Shown: positions 35,126 through 51,290, numbered from the stretch's first letter. The stretch: 64,000 nucleotides of DNA from Schaalia hyovaginalis (GCF_014208035.1 NZ_JACHMK010000001.1:2480001-2544000), one strand, 5' to 3'. Numbers and translations: made by a program. Notes: generated by a model from the letters alone, not told the origin.

Positions 35126-36731
35126 ATGCGCAGACTCGAGGAGTACACGCCGACTCGGTTTATGGCCGAGGGCTCTTGCTATGACAAACGCAAGGCCGAC
35201 TTCGCGGTAGCGTTCATCCAAGCCCTGAAGCACACAAAAGGCCGGTGGGCGGGCAAGGCGTTTGAGTTGATCGACTGGCAAGAACGAATCATCCGTGACC
35301 TATTCGGCACCATCAAGGCTGATGGGTACCGCCAGTTCACGACCGCGTATGTGGAGATCCCTAAAAAATGGTAAGAGCGAGCTCGCCGCGGCCATAGCTT
35401 TGCTCTTAACCTGCGCTGATGGTGAGCACGCCGCTGAAGTCTACGGGTGTGCAGCGGATCGTCAGCAAGCCTCGATCGTGTTCGAGGTGGCCGCAGACAT
35501 GGTTGCCATGTCACCAGCACTATCCAAACGCGTGAAAGTACTTAGGAGCCAAAAACGCATCATCTACAAACCCACCAATTCCTTCTACCAGGTACTTAGC
35601 GCGGAGGCCTACTCTAAGCACGGGTTCAACATCTCCGGAGTCGTGTTCGATGAACTCCACACCCAACCAAACCGCGCCCTAGTAGACGTGATGACCAAAG
35701 GCAGTGGAGACGCGCGCACTCAGCCGTTGTATTTCTTCATCACCACCGCCGGAACCGACACCCACAGCATTTGCTACGAGTACCACCAAAAAGCCCAGGA
35801 CATCCTGGCGGGCAAGAAACACGACCCGACGTTTTACCCGGTCATCTACGGCGCCCACGAAGACGACGACTGGACAGACGAAACAGTCTGGGCGAAAGCC
35901 AACCCCTCCCTAGGCGTGACCGTGCCGGTTGAGAAGGTGAGGGCGGCGTGTGAGCAAGCCAAGCAAAACCCAGCAGAAGAAAACACCTTCAGACAACTAC
36001 GCCTCAACCAATGGGTCAAGCAATCCGTGCGGTGGATGCCCATGCACGTATGGGAACAAAACAACCACCCGGTTGATTTGGCCGACCTCGAAGGCCGCCC
36101 CTGTTATGGCGGGCTCGACCTCGCCTCAACAACCGACATCACCGCGTTCGTCCTCGTCTTCCCACCAGAGACCGGTGATGACGAGGGTAAATATGTGATT
36201 GCCCCGTGGTTTTGGATCCCGCAAAACAACCTGCCGCTGCGAGTCGCCCGCGATCACGTGCCCTACGACCAATGGCAAACCCAAGGCCACTTGCTCACCA
36301 CCGAGCGCAACGTCGTGCACTACGCGGCAATCGAAAAACACATCGAGCAACTGGGTACTCGGTTCAACATCCGCGAGATCGCCTACGACCGGTGGGGAGC
36401 CGTCCAAATGAGCCAAAACCTCGAAGACGCAGGCTTCACCGTCATCCCCTTCGGGCAAGGCTTTAGAGACATGAGCCCACCATCAAAGGAACTCATGAAA
36501 CTCGCCCTCGAGGGTCGTCTCGCGCACGGCGGGCATCCAGTGCTGTCCTGGATGATGGATAACATTCACGTGCGCACCGACCCAGCAGGAAACATCAAAC
36601 CCGACAAGCAAAAGTCCACCGAGAAAATCGACGGCGTCGTCGCCACCATCATGGCCCTCGACCGAGCCATCAGAGGCGGCGGACAAACAAGCGGAAGCGT
36701 GTATGACGGGCGGGGCCTACTTTTTGTGTGA
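35126..36731 (+). pseudogene. Phage terminase large subunit, broken by a frameshift at the Walker A motif
   Basis: The N-terminal 82 residues (35126-35374) end at IPKKW-stop. The remainder resumes in another frame at NGKSELAAAIALLL and runs to 36731. A run of six A's (35363-35368) is where the standard IP(R/K)KNGKS Walker A should be, and two extra A's or one fewer would restore one frame. Later features are intact, namely VVFDELHTQPN (Walker B-like), FITTAGTDTHSICYEYH and YGGLDLASTTDITAF with the nuclease Asp. The enzyme packages DNA into proheads. As it stands the gene is disrupted, unless the A-run is a sequencing error. Confidence 0.85.
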
Positions 36732-36742
36732 CCTAAATCATA

Positions 36743-36772
36743 TTGAATAGGGTGGCGTGTGTCACACATACT
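36743..36772 (+). promoter_or_regulatory. Predicted promoter of the Cys-rich moron gene
   Basis: TTGAAT at 36743-36748 and CATACT at 36767-36772 are separated by 18 bp in an AT-rich stretch, 112 bp before the gene start. Function is inferred. Confidence 0.4.
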
Positions 36773-36884
36773 GAAGCTATCAAGCAAGGATGATGCAGCC
36801 CGAAGGTGGTGTGAGCCTAGATATTCTCAGCTATACCTCCTTTCGATGCTAATTGGTCAGGTTGCTCTGACGAAAGGAGTGGAA

Positions 36885-37796
36885 ATGAACCCATCGTCAA
36901 ATACTATGTCAGTGGAACACGGTAGCACAAAGCGACTTATAGTCGCATTGGTGTTCGTGTCGATCGGATTGCAAGCTCTAGCTTTTGTAGTTCCGGGAGA
37001 TGGTTTCACCTTAACCTTCCGGATGGTTGGAGCGCTAATGCTTGTTGCGGCCCTTTTTCTAGGCTTGAAAGATAGGCTTGAAAACAAGAACTTGCTCGCT
37101 GTTGGGATTGGCTTGATTGCCTGTTTGACCGCTATTGCTTTAGTGGCGACGCAGAGCCACACTGCTCAAGCTGCCGAGTTGGACAATTATTCTTCCGTCA
37201 AGTCAGAGACAGTCACCTATAAGGAACCGGACTTGAACGCTATTGCGGCTACTAGTAAAGCACTGGTTGAGCTTACGGGTGTGGATTTAGAAGAACAAGT
37301 TCTCTCTGCAAAAGCGGTGAAGTATTCGCCGAAGAGCGGTGCAACTCCTATGTGGGCGGACGCTCAAGCCTACACCTTGGAGAGTAAAACAATTGTGGCT
37401 GTACCACTTGAGTCGGGGCTATCCCGCGTAAATAAGATCTTGTTTATCTGGGAAAACGGTAAACTTGTGACGCAGGAAGTCTATGGTGAAATACTGGCTG
37501 ATAACAAGGTTCAGGTTCGACTGTGGAACGATGGTAAGCTGTCGGTAAACAAGACGATTGTAAATCCCAATGCTGGAAGCAATGGGGAAATTCAGCCTCT
37601 GGGTATGAACTGGGGGAAGTTGAATCAGTGCTTGAATAGCATTGGGATTAACTGGGCAGTACTGGCAGTCATCTCAGTCGCCTGTGGCTGGGCTTGCGCT
37701 TTAACAGCTGGCGCCGGGTGCATCTATTGCCTCAGTGCCGCCACAGGTTGGACCGGCGGCAGCATCTCTGCTTGTGTATACGAAGCATGGGAGTAG
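36885..37796 (+). CDS. Low-GC membrane/secreted protein with Cys-rich hydrophobic C-terminal domain (bacteriocin-like candidate)
   Basis: 303 residues from ATG 36885, with AAAGGAG at 6 bp; the frame is open further upstream without support. Three hydrophobic helices (18-36, 44-62, 69-90) end in a signal-cleavage-like HTAQAAEL (92-99). An extracytoplasmic region (100-245) follows. The last 58 residues hold six cysteines (249, 267, 271, 279, 282, 297), hydrophobic stretches, and the pairs ACGWAC and GCIYC. A long leader plus a compact Cys-rich C-terminal peptide is also the layout of halocin C8-type precursors; I infer similarity in layout only. The codon style is AT-rich, unlike both host and phage neighbours. 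It sits between the terminase and portal genes with its own promoter and terminator. Confidence 0.7.
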   Translation: MNPSSNTMSVEHGSTKRLIVALVFVSIGLQALAFVVPGDGFTLTFRMVGALMLVAALFLGLKDRLENKNLLAVGIGLIACLTAIALVATQSHTAQAAELDNYSSVKSETVTYKEPDLNAIAATSKALVELTGVDLEEQVLSAKAVKYSPKSGATPMWADAQAYTLESKTIVAVPLESGLSRVNKILFIWENGKLVTQEVYGEILADNKVQVRLWNDGKLSVNKTIVNPNAGSNGEIQPLGMNWGKLNQCLNSIGINWAVLAVISVACGWACALTAGAGCIYCLSAATGWTGGSISACVYEAWE

Positions 37797-37953
37797 ATGT
37801 AATTCTTCTAACACAGCTGAAGTCAGTTCCACTGCAGCGTTAGATGTGAAATCAGCCAGCTTTTGAAGCATTACTGAAACTTACCCGGACTCCTCCTATA
37901 GAGTTATCCGATTGAGTTGCGTGCGATATTGGCAACAGGCTTCTGCTCTCCCT

Positions 37954-37992
37954 AGTTTGGGCGCTATTTCACAGTGAAATAGCGCCCAAACT
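37954..37992 (+). terminator. Very strong hairpin terminator after the Cys-rich gene
   Basis: A 19-bp perfect inverted repeat (37954-37972 with 37974-37992) has a single central base and is AT-rich at the base. It lies 158 bp after the gene stop and 29 bp before the portal start. The 37797-37953 stretch shows no gene. Confidence 0.7.
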
Positions 37993-38020
37993 CTTATGTC
38001 TACCAATGAGGAAGACACCT

Positions 38021-39334
38021 ATGGGTCTCATTTCTTGGATACTAGGGCAAAATGCTCGTCAGATTGAAGAGCATAGTTTCGATGCCTCCTACTCGTTTCT
38101 GTTTGGCCCTACCACGGCTGGTGGGCGGGTGGTGACGGAACGATCCGCGATGCAGTTGACCGCTGTTTACAGTTGCGTGCGGATTTTGGCTGAAGCAGTG
38201 GCTGGGCTGCCACTACACGTCTACCGGACGGATAAGTCTGGGTCGCGGGTGAAAGCAACCGACCATCCCTTGTATGGGCTGCTTCATGATGAGCCGAACC
38301 CGGAAATGACAAGCTTCATCTTCCGCGAAACCCTCATGACCCACTTGCTTCTTTGGGGTAATGCGTTCGCCCAAGTCATCCGCAACGGCCTAGGTGAAGT
38401 CATCGCGCTCTATCCGTTGATGCCGGATCGTATGAGCGTGGGGCGTGACCTCCTCACGCATGAGTTGTATTACGAGTATCAGACCACGTGGGATGAACCA
38501 GCCGGAGAATACCGAACCGTCAGGCTTACCCCGGCAGACGTGCTGCACGTGCCAGGCTTAGGCTTCGATGGCCTGGTCGGGTATAGCCCGATTCAGATGG
38601 CTAGGAACGCGATCGGCCTGGCTCAAGCCACCGAGGACTACGGCGCGTCGTTTTTCGCTAACGGTGCCGCCCCTGGTGGGGTGCTCGAGCACCCGGGCAC
38701 TATCAAGGACCCGGCCAGGGTGCGCGAGTCCTGGCAGCAAACGTTTGGTGGGGCCAGGAACTCTAATAAGATCGCGGTGTTAGAGGAGGGGATGAAATAC
38801 ACCCCGATCGCGGTCTCACCTGAGCAAGCACAGTTTTTGGAGACCCGGAAGTTTCAGATTAATGAGATCGCGCGTATCTTCCGTATCCCACCCCACATGA
38901 TTGGTGACCTCGACAAATCCAGTTTTAGCAATATTGAGCAGCAGTCGCTGGAGTTCGTCAAATACACCCTGGACCCGTGGGTGATCCGCTTCGAACAAGC
39001 CCTCACCAAAACACTGCTGTCTGCGCGTGAGAAACCATCGGTGTTTGTGAAGTTCAACCTCGAAGGACTCCTAAGAGGTGACTACCAATCCCGCATGGAG
39101 GGCTATGCGGTTGCTCGGCAGAACGGGTGGATGAGCGCCAACGACATCCGCGAACTCGAAAACCTCGACCGCATCAGCGTTGAGGCTGGAGGTGACCTGT
39201 ACTTGGTCAACGGCAACATGCTGCCCCTCGACCTGGCAGGAGCCTACGCCACCGCCTCGCAAGCACACCAGGAAGGGCCACCTACTGATGATTCACCGCT
39301 GGTGGAACAACGAGTTGAAAGGAGGAGCCGGTGA
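38021..39334 (+). CDS. HK97-type phage portal protein
   Basis: 437 residues from ATG 38021 with GAGGAAG 7 bp upstream; an ATG at 38006 is in frame but lacks a site. It forms the dodecameric portal through which DNA enters the capsid. Family features are AMQLTAVYSCVRILAEAVAGLP, DHPLYGLLHDEPNPEMTSF (diagnostic short parts VYSCVRILAE and LLHDEPNPEM), IPPHMIGD and SNIEQQSLEFV. Length is normal for the family and the frame is intact. It overlaps the protease start by 4 bp. Confidence 0.93.
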   Translation: MGLISWILGQNARQIEEHSFDASYSFLFGPTTAGGRVVTERSAMQLTAVYSCVRILAEAVAGLPLHVYRTDKSGSRVKATDHPLYGLLHDEPNPEMTSFIFRETLMTHLLLWGNAFAQVIRNGLGEVIALYPLMPDRMSVGRDLLTHELYYEYQTTWDEPAGEYRTVRLTPADVLHVPGLGFDGLVGYSPIQMARNAIGLAQATEDYGASFFANGAAPGGVLEHPGTIKDPARVRESWQQTFGGARNSNKIAVLEEGMKYTPIAVSPEQAQFLETRKFQINEIARIFRIPPHMIGDLDKSSFSNIEQQSLEFVKYTLDPWVIRFEQALTKTLLSAREKPSVFVKFNLEGLLRGDYQSRMEGYAVARQNGWMSANDIRELENLDRISVEAGGDLYLVNGNMLPLDLAGAYATASQAHQEGPPTDDSPLVEQRVERRSR

Positions 39335-39726
39335 GACGGTTCTGGAACTGGGAGCCAGCTGCTCCCGAAACTGATGGCCCGGCAGGTAGTGATACCAGCC
39401 GGGTTTTGCGTATCAACGGAGTGATTGCTGAGGAGTCCTGGTTTGACGATGACATCACCCCACAAGTTTTCGCCACCGAGCTCAACAATGGTTCAGGTGA
39501 TGTGACGGTGTGGATTAACTCCCCGGGTGGGGATGTGGTCGCGGCAGCCCAAATCTACAACCTGGTCATCGACCACGAACAAACACACCGTGTGGCACTG
39601 CAACAACAAACACGCAGGCGACCACGTCTGCACCACACCAACGCTTCGCGACCACCAGATCAAGGCCGCCTTCCTAGCCGCGTTGTCACAACTCACCCCC
39701 AGCCTCGAGAACCCGAGTCTGCGTGA
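39331..39726 (+). pseudogene. Head maturation protease (ClpP/S14 type), N-terminal fragment fused out of frame to integrase DNA
   Basis: It starts at GTG 39331 with AGGAGG upstream and overlaps the portal stop. Residues 1-80 follow phage ClpP-like proteases, with VLRINGVIAEESWFDDD and VWINSPGGDVVAAAQIYN. After NLVIDH (about 39576) the reading changes to unrelated Arg/Pro-rich sequence, which is the integrase DNA read in another frame. The catalytic Ser and His blocks are lost. It records the left side of an internal deletion. Confidence 0.8.
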
Positions 39727-40117
39727 AGACCTCGCAGCTGTATTCGACACCAAGCAGCTCGAAGCCGAGCGCGCTGAACTGGCCGAACGGCAGGCCGAAC
39801 TAGAAGCAGCGTTCACAGCGATGGTGGCACACAACCAGCATGTTGCTACCGACCAAGACGAGTACGCCAAACAGATCAAACGCATCGAGGCCGACTACAA
39901 CCACGCCACCGACCGATTGAAGAACCTGGAGACGCAGATCAACGAGCGCCAAGCCAAACACAACGCGCTGCTCACCGCATACGACCAACTCTCAAGCGCG
40001 CCGATCAGCACGTTCCAGCCAACCCAGTGGACAGCCCTCATCGACCACGCCATCGTCAGGGAAGAGGCCATTGAGTTCTTCTTCCGCGACGGGCGCAGGA
40101 TCACCATCGACCTGTAG
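39578..40117 (+). pseudogene. Large serine recombinase/integrase, C-terminal fragment
   Basis: In the frame ending at 40117, HTVWHCNNKHAGDHVCTTP is the zinc-ribbon of large serine recombinases. It is followed by an F..AL helix, a long coiled coil (about 39740-39990, AELAERQAELEAAF and HATDRLKNLETQINER) and the short C-terminal strand IEFFFRDGRR. The catalytic resolvase domain and most of the recombinase domain are absent. The fragment begins exactly where the head protease stops, so one deletion removed everything in between. Confidence 0.82.
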
Positions 40118-40136
40118 AACTGTTCCGCACAGCCGA

Positions 40137-40160
40137 GCCCGCCTCACCGTGAGGGCGGGC
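40137..40160 (+). terminator. Terminator after the integrase fragment
   Basis: GCCCGCCTCAC at 40137-40147 pairs with TGAGGGCGGGC ending at 40160, with one bulged base and a 2-4-nt loop, followed by ATTTTCAT. It lies 20 bp after the stop. Confidence 0.75.
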
Positions 40161-40190
40161 ATTTTCATGTCAACAGCTAGCTGCTGCTCA

Positions 40191-40273
40191 ACTCGCCAAC
40201 GCTCTGACTAGGGCAAACATGAACTCGCCAACGCCCGCCGAAATTTAGACCCCCCAAGGGCATACTCGCCAAA
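40191..40273. repeat. Three short direct repeats (ACTCGCCAA-type) near the prophage right end
   Basis: ACTCGCCAACGC occurs at 40191-40202 and 40223-40234, and ACTCGCCAAACGC at 40264-40276. Spacings are 32 and 41 bp. They lie between the integrase terminator and tRNA-Gly, where an attachment site or recombinase binding sites would be expected. Nothing else is seen in 40161-40307. Confidence 0.5.
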
Positions 40274-40307
40274 CGCAACCCCAGCCTTATCAAATCCGAG
40301 GTCATAG

Positions 40308-40381
40308 TGGAGCGGGCGACGGGAGTCGAACCCGCCTCTGAAGCTTGGGAAGCTTCCATTCTACCGATGAACTACGCCCGC
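40308..40381 (-). tRNA. tRNA-Gly (anticodon TCC)
   Basis: On the minus strand the acceptor GCGGGCG pairs with CGCCCGC. The anticodon loop is CTTCCCA with anticodon TCC, the T arm is GGGTTCGACTCCC, the discriminator is T and CCA is encoded. It is the first host gene right of the prophage remnant. Confidence 0.95.
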
Positions 40382-40526
40382 GAGCCTCCATCGGAGGAGG
40401 TACCCCGATCATAACCGGCGACACCCTCCTCGTCCAAAGCGGCGCGTCCTGAAGCGTGCGAGTCGGCTCGTCCGGGGGCCTTCCGCCCCGCGCGCCTGCG
40501 CACCCCGCCTCCGTACACTCGTCAGC

Positions 40527-40967
40527 ATGAAACCCGCCCCCGTCGTCGCCGCCGCGATCCTCGACTCCCTCGAGTCCCCCTCACGCCTCCTGTGCGCCGC
40601 GCGCGCCTACCCCGCCGAACTCGCAGGGCGCTTCGAACTGCCAGGAGGGAAGATCGACCCGGGCGAAGCACCCCTGGAGGCCCTGGCCAGGGAGATCGAG
40701 GAGGAGCTCGGCACCGCTCTGACCTTCGGCGCCGAGATCCCCTCCCCCGAGGGCGGCTGGTGGCCGATCCTGGGAGGCAGGGACATGGGCGTCTGGCTCG
40801 CCGAAGTCGCCCCCGGCTCCCCCGCTCCCCGCGCCGGCGATTCGCATTCCGAACTCCGCTGGGTCGGCCTCGAGGACGCGGAGGCCGTCGATTGGATCGG
40901 CGCGGATCTGCCGATCGTGCGCGCCGTACGCGAAGCGACGAGGGCGATCACCGCCCGCCTGACATGA
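40527..40967 (+). CDS. Nudix hydrolase (MutT-like)
   Basis: 146 residues with a complete Nudix box in GKIDPGEAPLEALAREIEEE followed by LG. It starts directly with a MutT-like beta strand (VVAAAIL) and has RFELPGGK before the box. It likely hydrolyses oxidised or excess nucleoside diphosphate derivatives; the substrate cannot be told. It is transcribed alone, 41 bp before a TetR gene. Confidence 0.9.
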   Translation: MKPAPVVAAAILDSLESPSRLLCAARAYPAELAGRFELPGGKIDPGEAPLEALAREIEEELGTALTFGAEIPSPEGGWWPILGGRDMGVWLAEVAPGSPAPRAGDSHSELRWVGLEDAEAVDWIGADLPIVRAVREATRAITARLT

Positions 40968-40976
40968 ATCTTTGAC

Positions 40977-40997
40977 GACACCAAGGCTTTCAGTGTC
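40977..40997. promoter_or_regulatory. Possible autoregulatory operator of the second TetR gene
   Basis: GACAC at 40977-40981 and GTGTC at 40993-40997 form a spaced inverted repeat, overlapped by a TTGACG box at 40972-40977, directly before the tetR start at 41009. It is short, so confidence is low. Confidence 0.35.
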
Positions 40998-41008
40998 AGA
41001 ATGTCCCC

Positions 41009-41638
41009 ATGCCCAAGATCATTGGAGAGTGCCTCGCAGACCATCGGGCGCTCACGCGCCGCAAGCTCTTCGACGCCCTCGGAGAACTCCTCGCAGACAA
41101 CCCCTTCGACACGATCACGATGGCGCAGATCGCCAGCCGCGCGGGGATCGGCCGCACGGCCGTCTACAACCACTTCGAGGACAAGGAAGTCCTCCTCCTC
41201 GCCTACATGAAGGAAGCGACCAGCGAGTTCGGCACGACACTGCGCGCCGCAGTCGAAGCGCAGAGCGACCCGATCGAAAGACTGCGGACCTACATCCGCC
41301 TCCACCTGGAGATGACCGACCACTACCACATCTCCGGGCGCCTCAATCTTCGCGATCAGGTCTCCCGCCCGAACTCCGGGCACCTCCACGACCACGCCGG
41401 AGCGGTCGAACGCTACCTCGGCTCCATCCTCGTCGACGCGATGAACGCCGGCGCGATCCCGAAGCAGGACCCGCGGGCCCTCGTGCCCATCATCCACGCC
41501 TGCCTCATGGGCGCCGAAGCCCCCGGGCGCCCCACGGAGGGCCGCGCCCGCGCCGAAGTCGCCGAAGAGTTCATCCTGCGCGCCCTCGGCGTCGAAGCGT
41601 CGAGGATCACACCCGGACGCCCTCCCCGAGCGGAATAG
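41009..41638 (+). CDS. TetR/AcrR family transcriptional regulator
   Basis: 209 residues. The N-terminal helix-turn-helix is TMAQIASRAGIGRTAVYNHF (about 36-55), typical of TetR. The ligand-binding part starts DPIERLRTYIRLHLEMTDHY. It contains His-rich DHYHISGRL and HLHDHAG segments that could bind metal or a ligand, though this is not established. No divergent target gene exists; it is followed by thioredoxin 90 bp downstream. Confidence 0.92.
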   Translation: MPKIIGECLADHRALTRRKLFDALGELLADNPFDTITMAQIASRAGIGRTAVYNHFEDKEVLLLAYMKEATSEFGTTLRAAVEAQSDPIERLRTYIRLHLEMTDHYHISGRLNLRDQVSRPNSGHLHDHAGAVERYLGSILVDAMNAGAIPKQDPRALVPIIHACLMGAEAPGRPTEGRARAEVAEEFILRALGVEASRITPGRPPRAE

Positions 41639-41728
41639 CCGCCGATGCGGCATCGTTGTCCTAAAGCGAAAGGGCCGAACGCCCGCACGACCGAGCCTCC
41701 GGGCACCCCGGGAATCTGAGGAGAATTC

Positions 41729-42091
41729 ATGTCCACCATCGCCCTGACCGCTGAGAACTTCGAAACGACCGTCGCCGAGAACGGCATCGTCCTCGTCGAC
41801 TTCTGGGCCGCCTGGTGCGGCCCCTGCCGGCAGTTCGCCCCCGTCTTCGAAGAAGCCTCCGAGAAGAACCCCGACATTGTCTTCGGCAAGATCGACACCG
41901 ACGCCGAGCAGGACCTCGCGCACGCCGCGCAGATCTCCTCGATCCCGACCCTCATGGCCTTCCGCGACGGCATCGCCATCTTCCGCCAGTCCGGCGCCCT
42001 GCCCGGCTCGGCGCTCGACGACCTCATCTCCCAGATCCGCGGCCTCGACATGGACGAGGTGCGCAAGCAGATCGCCGAATCCGAGAAGTGA
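41729..42091 (+). CDS. trxA: Thioredoxin
   Basis: 120 residues from ATG 41729 behind GAGGAG. The active site is WAAWCGPCRQFAP, with the cis-proline region SSIPTLMAFRDG. It is a general protein disulfide reductase in the cytosol. The C-terminal extension DMDEVRKQIAESEK is a little longer than in E. coli Trx. A bidirectional terminator separates it from asd. Confidence 0.95.
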   Translation: MSTIALTAENFETTVAENGIVLVDFWAAWCGPCRQFAPVFEEASEKNPDIVFGKIDTDAEQDLAHAAQISSIPTLMAFRDGIAIFRQSGALPGSALDDLISQIRGLDMDEVRKQIAESEK

Positions 42092-42116
42092 CGCGCACAC
42101 GCCAGAACTGACGATC

Positions 42117-42146
42117 GTCCTCGGCCCTGGCAATCGGGCCGAGGAC
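42117..42146. terminator. Bidirectional terminator between trxA and asd
   Basis: GTCCTCGGCCC (42117-42127) pairs perfectly with GGGCCGAGGAC (42136-42146) with an 8-nt loop, followed by GAAA on one side. It is placed between the two convergent genes. Confidence 0.8.
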
Positions 42147-42214
42147 GAAACCGTCCGTCAAAGAGTCACGGGCTCAAGCCCACGCCGATCCCGAAGCCGA
42201 CGAGCGGACGGGAC

Positions 42215-43476
<1,262 letters not shown>

Positions 43477-43485
43477 GGGGAGGGG

Positions 43486-44802
<1,317 letters not shown>

Positions 44803-45007
44803 GGATCCCCATTTCCTCCGGGCGCCCGCGGCGGCGGGCGCAATTCACCTCATCCTATGGCCGGCATCCGACGGCGTAGCGCCCGACCGTCATTCGGGCA
44901 TTCGCACCGCCGCCCCTCCGCCGAGCCTCGGGGAGCGGCCCCGGCGGCGCTTCGGGACCGGCCCCGTCAGCGGCTCCGGGCGCCGCCCGGAACGGCCGGA
45001 AGACGAC

Positions 45008-45056
45008 GAGCGCATCCCGGAACACCAGGATCGAGTCCTCGCTCCGGGATGCGCTC
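45008..45056 (-). terminator. Terminator-like hairpin after the APC permease
   Basis: A 14-bp perfect stem (45008-45021 with 45043-45056) has a 21-nt loop that contains a smaller AGGA/TCCT pair. It lies directly downstream of the permease stop on the minus strand. The rest of 44803-45007 shows no gene. Confidence 0.6.
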
Positions 45057-45073
45057 GAGACGCGCGATGGGGC

Positions 45074-50200
<5,127 letters not shown>

Positions 50201-50243
50201 AACCTCTTCGCGCGGGACTCGCCCTCGCCACAGGTCTGCAACA

Positions 50244-51290
50244 ATGAGCCCCAAGGGAGGGAACTTCGAAGAAGCCGAGGAGGACGACCTGAGCAGGCGA
50301 GCAACGATCCGCGATGTCGCGGAGGCGGCCGGAGTCTCGAAGGCGACGGTCTCCCGCGTCCTCGCGGGCAACTACCCCGTTTCACGTGAAACGGCCGATC
50401 GCGTCCGAGCGGCCGTCGATCTCCTCTCGTACTCGGCGAAGGCCTCAGCGCGTTCACTCGCGACCGGTCGAGCGGACGCCTTCGCCGTCGTCGTCTCCGA
50501 ACCCCTGGCGACCTTCTTCGCAGATCCGACCTTCGCGCGGATCCTCCAAGGCATCACCGACACCCTCGGGTCGACCGAGATCGCACCGATACTGCTGCCG
50601 ACCGCGACCCCGGAGGAACAGGCGAAGGCGCTGCGCCTCATCACGAGCAGAACGGTCGATGCGGTGATCCACCTGTCGCCGTGGACCGATCAGGGCCTCC
50701 TCGTCAGCCTCCTCCACGAGCAGATCCCCGTCATCATCTGCGGACAGGACGCGCGATTCGAATCCGCGGGAAGATTCTCCTTCGTCTACTCGGACGACCG
50801 GGTCGGAGGGCGCACGGCCGCCGAGCATCTCAAGAGCAAGGGGCGCAAGAAGCCGCTCGCAGTCCTCGGCACGCCCAGTCAGCAAGCCGCCCAAGACCGC
50901 TACATCGGCTACACGGAGGTCTTCCCCGATCTCGATCACGCCCGCACGCGTTGGGGAGGCTGGGGCGTCGCCGACGGGCGCGCCGCGATGACGGACCTCC
51001 TGAGCCGGCACCTCGAATTCGACGCGGTTCTGGCAGGCTCGGACCGGATCGCACGGGGAGTGATCGAAGTGCTCCACGAGGCGGGACTCGACGTGCCGCG
51101 AGAAGTCGCCGTCATCGGGTACGACGACGACCCCTCCGCCATCAACGCCGCACCGACGATCACGACCATCGCCCAGCCCATGCACGAGCAGGGGGCCGTC
51201 GCATGCGCGATCGCGCTCGAGATGATCGAGGGCGGAGCGAGCCGGACGGAGATCCTCCCCACCCTCCTTCGCGAACGGCAATCGGCCTGA
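50244..51290 (+). CDS. LacI/GalR family transcriptional regulator
   Basis: 348 residues from ATG 50244; an upstream GTG at 50196 would overlap the operator. The helix-turn-helix is TIRDVAEAAGVSKATVSRVL (21-40), followed by the hinge SAKASARSLATGRA. The periplasmic-binding-type ligand domain has AVIGYDDDPSAINAAPTITT (first part diagnostic). It probably represses ebgA-ebgC-permease in the absence of a galactoside-derived inducer. Confidence 0.93.
   Translation: MSPKGGNFEEAEEDDLSRRATIRDVAEAAGVSKATVSRVLAGNYPVSRETADRVRAAVDLLSYSAKASARSLATGRADAFAVVVSEPLATFFADPTFARILQGITDTLGSTEIAPILLPTATPEEQAKALRLITSRTVDAVIHLSPWTDQGLLVSLLHEQIPVIICGQDARFESAGRFSFVYSDDRVGGRTAAEHLKSKGRKKPLAVLGTPSQQAAQDRYIGYTEVFPDLDHARTRWGGWGVADGRAAMTDLLSRHLEFDAVLAGSDRIARGVIEVLHEAGLDVPREVAVIGYDDDPSAINAAPTITTIAQPMHEQGAVACAIALEMIEGGASRTEILPTLLRERQSA

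Larger units (their letters stand above)
31797..40124 (+). mobile_element. Decayed prophage remnant (HK97-type head genes, serine integrase tail)
   Basis: The block holds, in one orientation, a truncated DNA methyltransferase, small phage genes, a terminase large subunit, a portal gene, the start of a head maturation protease and the end of a large serine integrase. Capsid, tail, lysis and repressor genes are missing, apparently through an internal deletion at about 39578. GC is lower than in flanking genes. The left end falls between the tetR stop and the methyltransferase fragment. The right end falls just after the integrase terminator, about 180 bp from tRNA-Gly. No clear attL/attR pair was found. 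Confidence 0.85.

Noticed and set aside
35363..35372. Programmed -2 or +1 frameshift to make the terminase
   Set aside because: Large terminases are not known to need recoding, and the A-run is a typical indel or sequencing-error site, so decay or error is simpler.
39331..39726. The 131-residue frame as a novel fusion protein
   Set aside because: The second half is integrase DNA read out of frame, with Arg/Pro-rich sequence typical of a wrong frame; it is a deletion product.
32622..40124. TAGAACTGTT at 32622-32631 and 40115-40124 as possible attL/attR
   Set aside because: Only ten bases match, both copies overlap stop codons of phage reading frames, and the left copy lies inside the prophage, downstream of the methyltransferase fragment. 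It is too short and badly placed.
40308..40381. tRNA-Gly as the prophage attachment site
   Set aside because: No duplicate of the tRNA 3' end is seen near the left border around 31.8 kb, and large serine integrases usually do not use tRNA genes.
44803..45007. Lysine riboswitch upstream of lysC
   Set aside because: The upstream 200 bp do not show the expected multi-helix core and the conserved purine-rich junction; only GC-rich sequence is visible.
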